In this document: positions 6,993 to 10,349 of the stretch, piece by piece
How positions within the stretch are numbered: position 1 is the stretch's first letter
How the letters are laid out: the number at the start of each line of letters is the position of its first letter
Assembly (NCBI GenBank): GCA_040377825.1
Contig: JBEINZ010000106.1
Coordinates: forward strand, 1 to 10,349
Direction of reading: 5' to 3'
Length of the DNA stretch: 10,349 bases
Source: JBEINZ01 sp040377825
GTDB taxonomy: Bacteria > Pseudomonadota > Alphaproteobacteria > Rhizobiales > Ancalomicrobiaceae
Made by a program: the position numbers and the translations under genes
The notes under the pieces: model-generated
Told to the model about the DNA's origin: nothing
What the model saw: only the letters and a program-made list of their open reading frames with translations
The model's database searches: none

Positions 6993-8009
6993 TTACGTCG
7001 TGGCAACCACGATCAGCGCATCGAACTCAGCCCTTGCCGCAGAAAGGTCAATCGGCTGCGGTGCACGCCGTGCCGCCAAAGCACGCGCAGCGCGTTCGGC
7101 GGCACGGCCAGCTAAAGGCTGACATCCGGCCGCCACTTCGCGCAATTCGCCGAGATCTCCGCTGCAATGAAGCACGATGTCCACGTCTGCGTCGAGCGCG
7201 CGGCGCGAACGGTCCTTTAAAGCGCCCCCAAGCGCCCCCATCGAGATATCGTCCGTCATGAGTAGTCCGTCGAAGCCAATCGATCCGCGGACGACCTCGG
7301 ATATGATAGTCGGCGACAGCGTCGCTGGACGGGCAGGATCGATATCGCTGAAGAGCACATGACAGGTCATGCCGAGCGGTGAATCCGAAAGCGCTCGAAA
7401 TGGATGGAAGTCGACCGAGTCCAGGATAGCGCGCGACGTGGTTACGAGCGGAAGCTCAAAATGGGAATCGACCTGCGCGCGACCGTGACCAGGGATGTGT
7501 TTCACCACGGGCAGAACGCCGCCCGCCATCAGCCCGTCGATGGCCGCTTTTGCGAGCGCTTCAACGGCAACTGGCTCTGATGCATAGGCACGTCGACCGA
7601 TCACATCGTGCGCGCCTTCGAGCGGCAGATCGAGAACCGGGAGACAGTTCACATCGATGCCGAGAGCATGGAGGTCGCTGGCGATGAGCCGAGCGCCCAA
7701 CCAAACCGCGCGAAGGCCGAGCTCAGGGTCACGGGCGAAGATCTCGCCGAAAACACGTGCTGCCGGATAGGCGTGCCAATGTGGCGGAGATAGGCGCTGG
7801 ACGCGCCCGCCTTCCTGATCGATCAGGATGGGCGCATCGGGTCGACCAACAGCATCACGCAAAGAACGAACTAGGTCAGAGACTTGCTCAGGGGTCTCAC
7901 AGTTACGCTTGAAAAGAATGAAGCCCCAAGGATCTTCCTCACTGAAGAATGCTCGCTCGTCCGAGGACAGTCGAGGACCGCAACAGCCAGAAATGAACGA
8001 TGCGCTCAT
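6993..8009 (-). CDS. nagZ: Beta-N-acetylhexosaminidase NagZ (glycoside hydrolase family 3)
   Basis: Cytoplasmic enzyme that removes GlcNAc from GlcNAc-anhydroMurNAc muropeptides during peptidoglycan recycling; in many bacteria the products also control AmpC beta-lactamase. The 338-residue protein shows the substrate-binding block DQEGGRVQRL (64-73), KHIPGHG (170-176), the catalytic Asp-His dyad in DSH (181-183) and the nucleophile D253 in MTDDISMGAL. All match single-domain NagZ enzymes such as those of proteobacteria. I chose the ATG at 8009 because it overlaps the stop of the upstream SPOR gene (ATGA at 8009-8006) and gives a normal N terminus; the open frame extends to 8057 but would lie inside the SPOR domain coding region. 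The early block ISGCCGPRLSSDERAFF is typical of alphaproteobacterial NagZ. Confidence 0.95.
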   Translation of the reverse strand: MSASFISGCCGPRLSSDERAFFSEEDPWGFILFKRNCETPEQVSDLVRSLRDAVGRPDAPILIDQEGGRVQRLSPPHWHAYPAARVFGEIFARDPELGLRAVWLGARLIASDLHALGIDVNCLPVLDLPLEGAHDVIGRRAYASEPVAVEALAKAAIDGLMAGGVLPVVKHIPGHGRAQVDSHFELPLVTTSRAILDSVDFHPFRALSDSPLGMTCHVLFSDIDPARPATLSPTIISEVVRGSIGFDGLLMTDDISMGALGGALKDRSRRALDADVDIVLHCSGDLGELREVAAGCQPLAGRAAERAARALAARRAPQPIDLSAARAEFDALIVVATT

Positions 8010-10285
8010 CGCCGCGCAACGATGCACTCGCCGCCCTGGGCTCGCAACTGTTGACACAGTTCGGTTGCTTCATCGCGCGAGCCAGCGACCGCGCGGACCC
8101 GATAGAACGTGCCCTTGGCGCCGAGATCCGCCTGCTGTACATCCAGGGCCTTACCACCAAGCACGGTGGGATACTTCCTTTGAGCATCGGAAAAGGCGCG
8201 GCGAGCGTCGGCGTCAGATTTTGTGGCGGAGATCTGTATGACGAACTCACCGCTTCCGTTATCAGGACTAACTCGTGGTGATGAGGCCGGCGGAGCCGAT
8301 GTCGTGGCCGTCGCAACCGCCGCCGGAGCCGCCGATGGCGCAGGCGGCAACACGGGATTAATTGGTCTCTGGGCGGAAGTGTTGGCCGATGAGCCTGACG
8401 TCGAAATGGCAGCGCCCGGCTGGGGCGGTAATGTCGCGGTCGGCTGGTTGGCGGCGAGCCTCGTCGGACCGACCGGACCAAGTGCGAGCGGCGCCCCGCT
8501 AGCCGTTGGCTGAGCGGCCGGCTGAGATGGAGCGGGGATCGGCAGTGGCGTCGTCGGTCGCGCAGCGGAGGAGGCTGCGGCATTGTTGGTCGGCGTTACA
8601 GCAATCGGCGCCGCGCTCGCCTGGGGTGTCGCCAACTGAATCGGAGCAGCGTTCGTTGTGGCGCCAGATGGCGACGTCACCGGTCTTACGGCCGCAACGG
8701 ATGGCGACGTGGCTATCGTGCTCGGCTGCACAACAACGTTTCTCACCGTCGGCTGCGTGATGACCGGCTGATTGCTCGTTGCTTGCAAGGCAGCGCCCCC
8801 CCCTAACGGGGGAGCTTGGCTCGTTGAAACATTGGCACCACGAGCAATGCCAGGGATCGGCGGCAATGCCCCACCGGTCCCTACGCGAACGGGTCCAGGC
8901 GGCAACGCTGTCGCCGCATCTAGCGGAGCTGAAGGAACTTGCGTCGTAGTCGGCGGCACAGTGGGATACTGCGGCAGGGGGCCCGGTGTTGCGCTAGCCA
9001 GCCCCGAGGACGACGGCAACCCTGAAGACGCCGCACTCACCGTAGGTGCGGAGATAGAGGCAGACGAAGCAACGGGCGTGTCGCTTCTTGGAATTATTGA
9101 GCCATCGGGTCGCACCACGACAGTTCGAACCGTGCGGGCCAAATCTGCATTCTGACTGCCCGGAGTACCCGGAGCAATCAAGCGAACGTTACGCCCATCG
9201 GCTGCGCGCCCGTTCACCTGATCCACAGGATCTTCCTGTCGCGTCACCAATCGAGATGTGTCTTCGACGCGATCGGCCGACAATGTTGGACTAGCGACTG
9301 AGACACCGCTCGCATCCGGCTTCAGCTTCATGGGGCTGGAATCGGCATGTATCGTCGGCGGCTGATTTAAAGCCGTATCGATCGGGCTGAACGCCCGCCA
9401 GCCGAGATAGCCTAGCCCAACCAAGACAAAAAGTGCGAGGGCGAGACCGGCGTAGAGCCCAAATCGTTCACCACTACCGCGGCGCGAGGCGCGAGGCGGC
9501 CTCCGAGCACCGTTGCGTTCTTTTGCGGCTACCCGCTTATCGCTAGTCGACGGCGCCCGAATCGGCTCGGCTTCATTAGCGGCGATATCGTCGCGACCAT
9601 AATCCTCATAAGAAGATTGCGGATGATGCGGCGCTTCCGAAGCGTAGCGAGCGTCCTGATAGTCATTATCGTCGTATCGCGGATCATGATAACTTGCATC
9701 AGCTACATAGGCCGGATTCTGCTCGTAAGAGTTATCCGGGTGATAGCCGCCGGTTCCGCGGTTGTCATCGTGCCGGGCGTCAAAAGCTGGGTCGTAACTA
9801 CCGGCGTAAACACCACGATCATTATCGAAGCCGTCAGCGGCGGCGCGCGGGTTACTTGATTGAGACGGCGGATCGTTCATCTCCTGTCTGTGGCGCGTCG
9901 AACCTTGTGCCTGAGTCGAAGGAGAATAGTGTGGAATCTGAGTTGACCCGACCGCCGAATGAGTGCGTGTCGTGCGTTCCGGATCGACCGTCGAGCGTAA
10001 CTCGCTAAAGAGCTCCTGCTCCAAGGCGGACAATTGCTGCGGCATTGGCGGACGGCCTACCACCGAACCTTCGGAGTACCCACGATGGGACGATGAAGAC
10101 ATGTTAACCTGCGAGCCGCGCGGCGCAAAGGGCGTGGATTCACCAACAATCCTGGCTAGTTCCGCAAGCGGATCGTCTTGATTGCTCTGTGCAGCGGAAT
10201 AGCTTTTCGTTGGATCACTAAAGGCACGATCAGCCTCAGGCCAATCGGTTAACGATCGCAACGTTTGGCGCTTCGGATCGAGCAT
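8006..10285 (-). CDS. SPOR domain protein, FtsN-like, single-pass inner membrane
   Basis: Probable cell-division protein that binds denuded septal peptidoglycan through its SPOR domain. The 759-residue chain has four parts. Residues 1-274 are cytoplasmic and mostly disordered, with a conserved-looking DPLAELARIVGE motif (38-49), a likely amphipathic helix LSALEQELFSELRSTV (85-100), a Tyr/Asp-rich stretch (about 151-235) and a strongly basic segment (250-274). Residues 275-299 are the membrane helix; the basic flank before it predicts the N terminus inside. Residues 300-678 are a Pro/Ala/Ser/Thr-rich periplasmic linker. Residues 680-759 are the SPOR domain (FVIQISATKSDADARRAF to the end). Its position next to nagZ and scpAB matches FtsN-like genes in alphaproteobacteria. 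The product is long for the family. The ATG at 10285 has GGAGGT 11 nt upstream and an in-frame stop at 10297-10295. Family and topology are firm; the FtsN role is inferred from context. Confidence 0.92.
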   Translation of the reverse strand: MLDPKRQTLRSLTDWPEADRAFSDPTKSYSAAQSNQDDPLAELARIVGESTPFAPRGSQVNMSSSSHRGYSEGSVVGRPPMPQQLSALEQELFSELRSTVDPERTTRTHSAVGSTQIPHYSPSTQAQGSTRHRQEMNDPPSQSSNPRAAADGFDNDRGVYAGSYDPAFDARHDDNRGTGGYHPDNSYEQNPAYVADASYHDPRYDDNDYQDARYASEAPHHPQSSYEDYGRDDIAANEAEPIRAPSTSDKRVAAKERNGARRPPRASRRGSGERFGLYAGLALALFVLVGLGYLGWRAFSPIDTALNQPPTIHADSSPMKLKPDASGVSVASPTLSADRVEDTSRLVTRQEDPVDQVNGRAADGRNVRLIAPGTPGSQNADLARTVRTVVVRPDGSIIPRSDTPVASSASISAPTVSAASSGLPSSSGLASATPGPLPQYPTVPPTTTQVPSAPLDAATALPPGPVRVGTGGALPPIPGIARGANVSTSQAPPLGGGAALQATSNQPVITQPTVRNVVVQPSTIATSPSVAAVRPVTSPSGATTNAAPIQLATPQASAAPIAVTPTNNAAASSAARPTTPLPIPAPSQPAAQPTASGAPLALGPVGPTRLAANQPTATLPPQPGAAISTSGSSANTSAQRPINPVLPPAPSAAPAAVATATTSAPPASSPRVSPDNGSGEFVIQISATKSDADARRAFSDAQRKYPTVLGGKALDVQQADLGAKGTFYRVRAVAGSRDEATELCQQLRAQGGECIVARR
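8796..8812 (-). repeat. G8 homopolymer with facing C5 tract inside the SPOR gene
   Basis: The minus strand carries eight consecutive G (8803-8796) next to five C (8812-8808), separated by four bases. The tracts can form a 5-bp G-C hairpin with a 4-nt loop. It encodes the linker residues PPLGGGA. This is the longest homopolymer I noticed in the window and a natural site for replication slippage; a one-base change would remove the SPOR domain. Confidence 0.6.
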
Positions 10286-10349
10286 CTGACCAGACTACCT
10301 CCGTCGCCATGTTCTTCGGAGGAACCGAAGCAACACCACATGCCACGCC
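10286..10349 (-). other. Leader of the SPOR gene, upstream gene not visible
   Basis: The 64 nt upstream contain the GGAGGT ribosome-binding site (10302-10297) and a small hairpin (CTTCGG at 10314-10319 with CCGAAG at 10325-10330, 5-nt loop). There is no T tract after the hairpin. In relatives argS often lies upstream, but none of the three minus-strand frames here ends in a recognisable ArgS C terminus, so the previous gene probably stops beyond the window. No promoter can be placed with confidence. Confidence 0.35.

Noticed and set aside
7939..8583. 214-codon Arg/Pro/His-rich minus-strand frame across the end of the SPOR gene and the start of nagZ
   Set aside because: Out-of-frame reading of the linker and SPOR domain; composition is typical of shadow frames in GC-rich DNA.
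8223..9155. Plus-strand open frames (8223-8513 and 8772-9155) opposite the SPOR gene, with Gly/Ala-rich translations
   Set aside because: They mirror the Pro/Ala/Ser-rich linker codons. There is no ribosome-binding site or motif, and low-complexity GC-rich DNA produces such frames routinely.
10314..10330. Small hairpin as a terminator of the gene upstream of the SPOR gene
   Set aside because: Six pairs only and no T tract on either side; kept only as a note in the leader.
1..10349. A novel defence, mobile or biosynthetic system
   Set aside because: Every well-supported gene belongs to a known housekeeping family in a conserved alphaproteobacterial order; no integrase, transposase, toxin-antitoxin pair, repeat array or cluster of unknown genes is present.

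Overview
The window is a block of core housekeeping genes from an alphaproteobacterium, most likely of the Rhizobiales/Hyphomicrobiales type. I base this on the conserved gene order (FtsN-like SPOR protein, nagZ, scpA, scpB, tatA, tatB, tatC, serS, then a Pcm-family gene) and on the alphaproteobacterial style of the proteins (TatA with an FGRGKIPE hinge, a long SPOR protein carrying a DPLAELAR motif). By eye the base composition is moderately GC-rich. All ten supported genes lie on the minus strand, so transcription runs from high to low coordinates. No tRNA, rRNA, CRISPR array, insertion sequence or phage gene is visible.

Layout in the direction of transcription: 10285-8006 encodes a 759-residue single-pass inner-membrane protein with a C-terminal SPOR domain (FtsN-like). 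nagZ (8009-6993) overlaps its stop by ATGA. scpA (6968-6102) follows after 24 nt, and scpB (6105-5410) overlaps scpA, again by ATGA. A lone FbpC/PotA-type ABC ATPase gene (5376-4252) follows scpB by 33 nt, with no permease or binding protein in the window. After a 124-nt spacer that may hold a promoter come tatA (4127-3876), a 93-nt spacer with a very strong hairpin, tatB (3782-3204) and tatC (3199-2405). serS (2336-1062) follows. A 281-nt gap with no supportable gene then precedes a Pcm-family methyltransferase gene (764 or 734 down to 42).

Functionally, the first four genes concern the cell envelope and chromosome: septal peptidoglycan binding at division, muropeptide recycling, and the two SMC partner subunits. 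The Tat genes make the complete TatABC translocase for folded proteins. SerRS and the Pcm-family protein serve translation and possibly protein repair.

I did not find an undescribed system here. The points most worth a second look are the 12-bp hairpin between tatA and tatB, the Tyr/Asp-rich cytoplasmic region and long Pro/Ala/Ser/Thr linker of the SPOR protein, the Ser-to-Pro change in the Pcm substrate motif, the absence of surE from its usual place between serS and pcm, and the orphan ABC ATPase gene between scpB and tatA.
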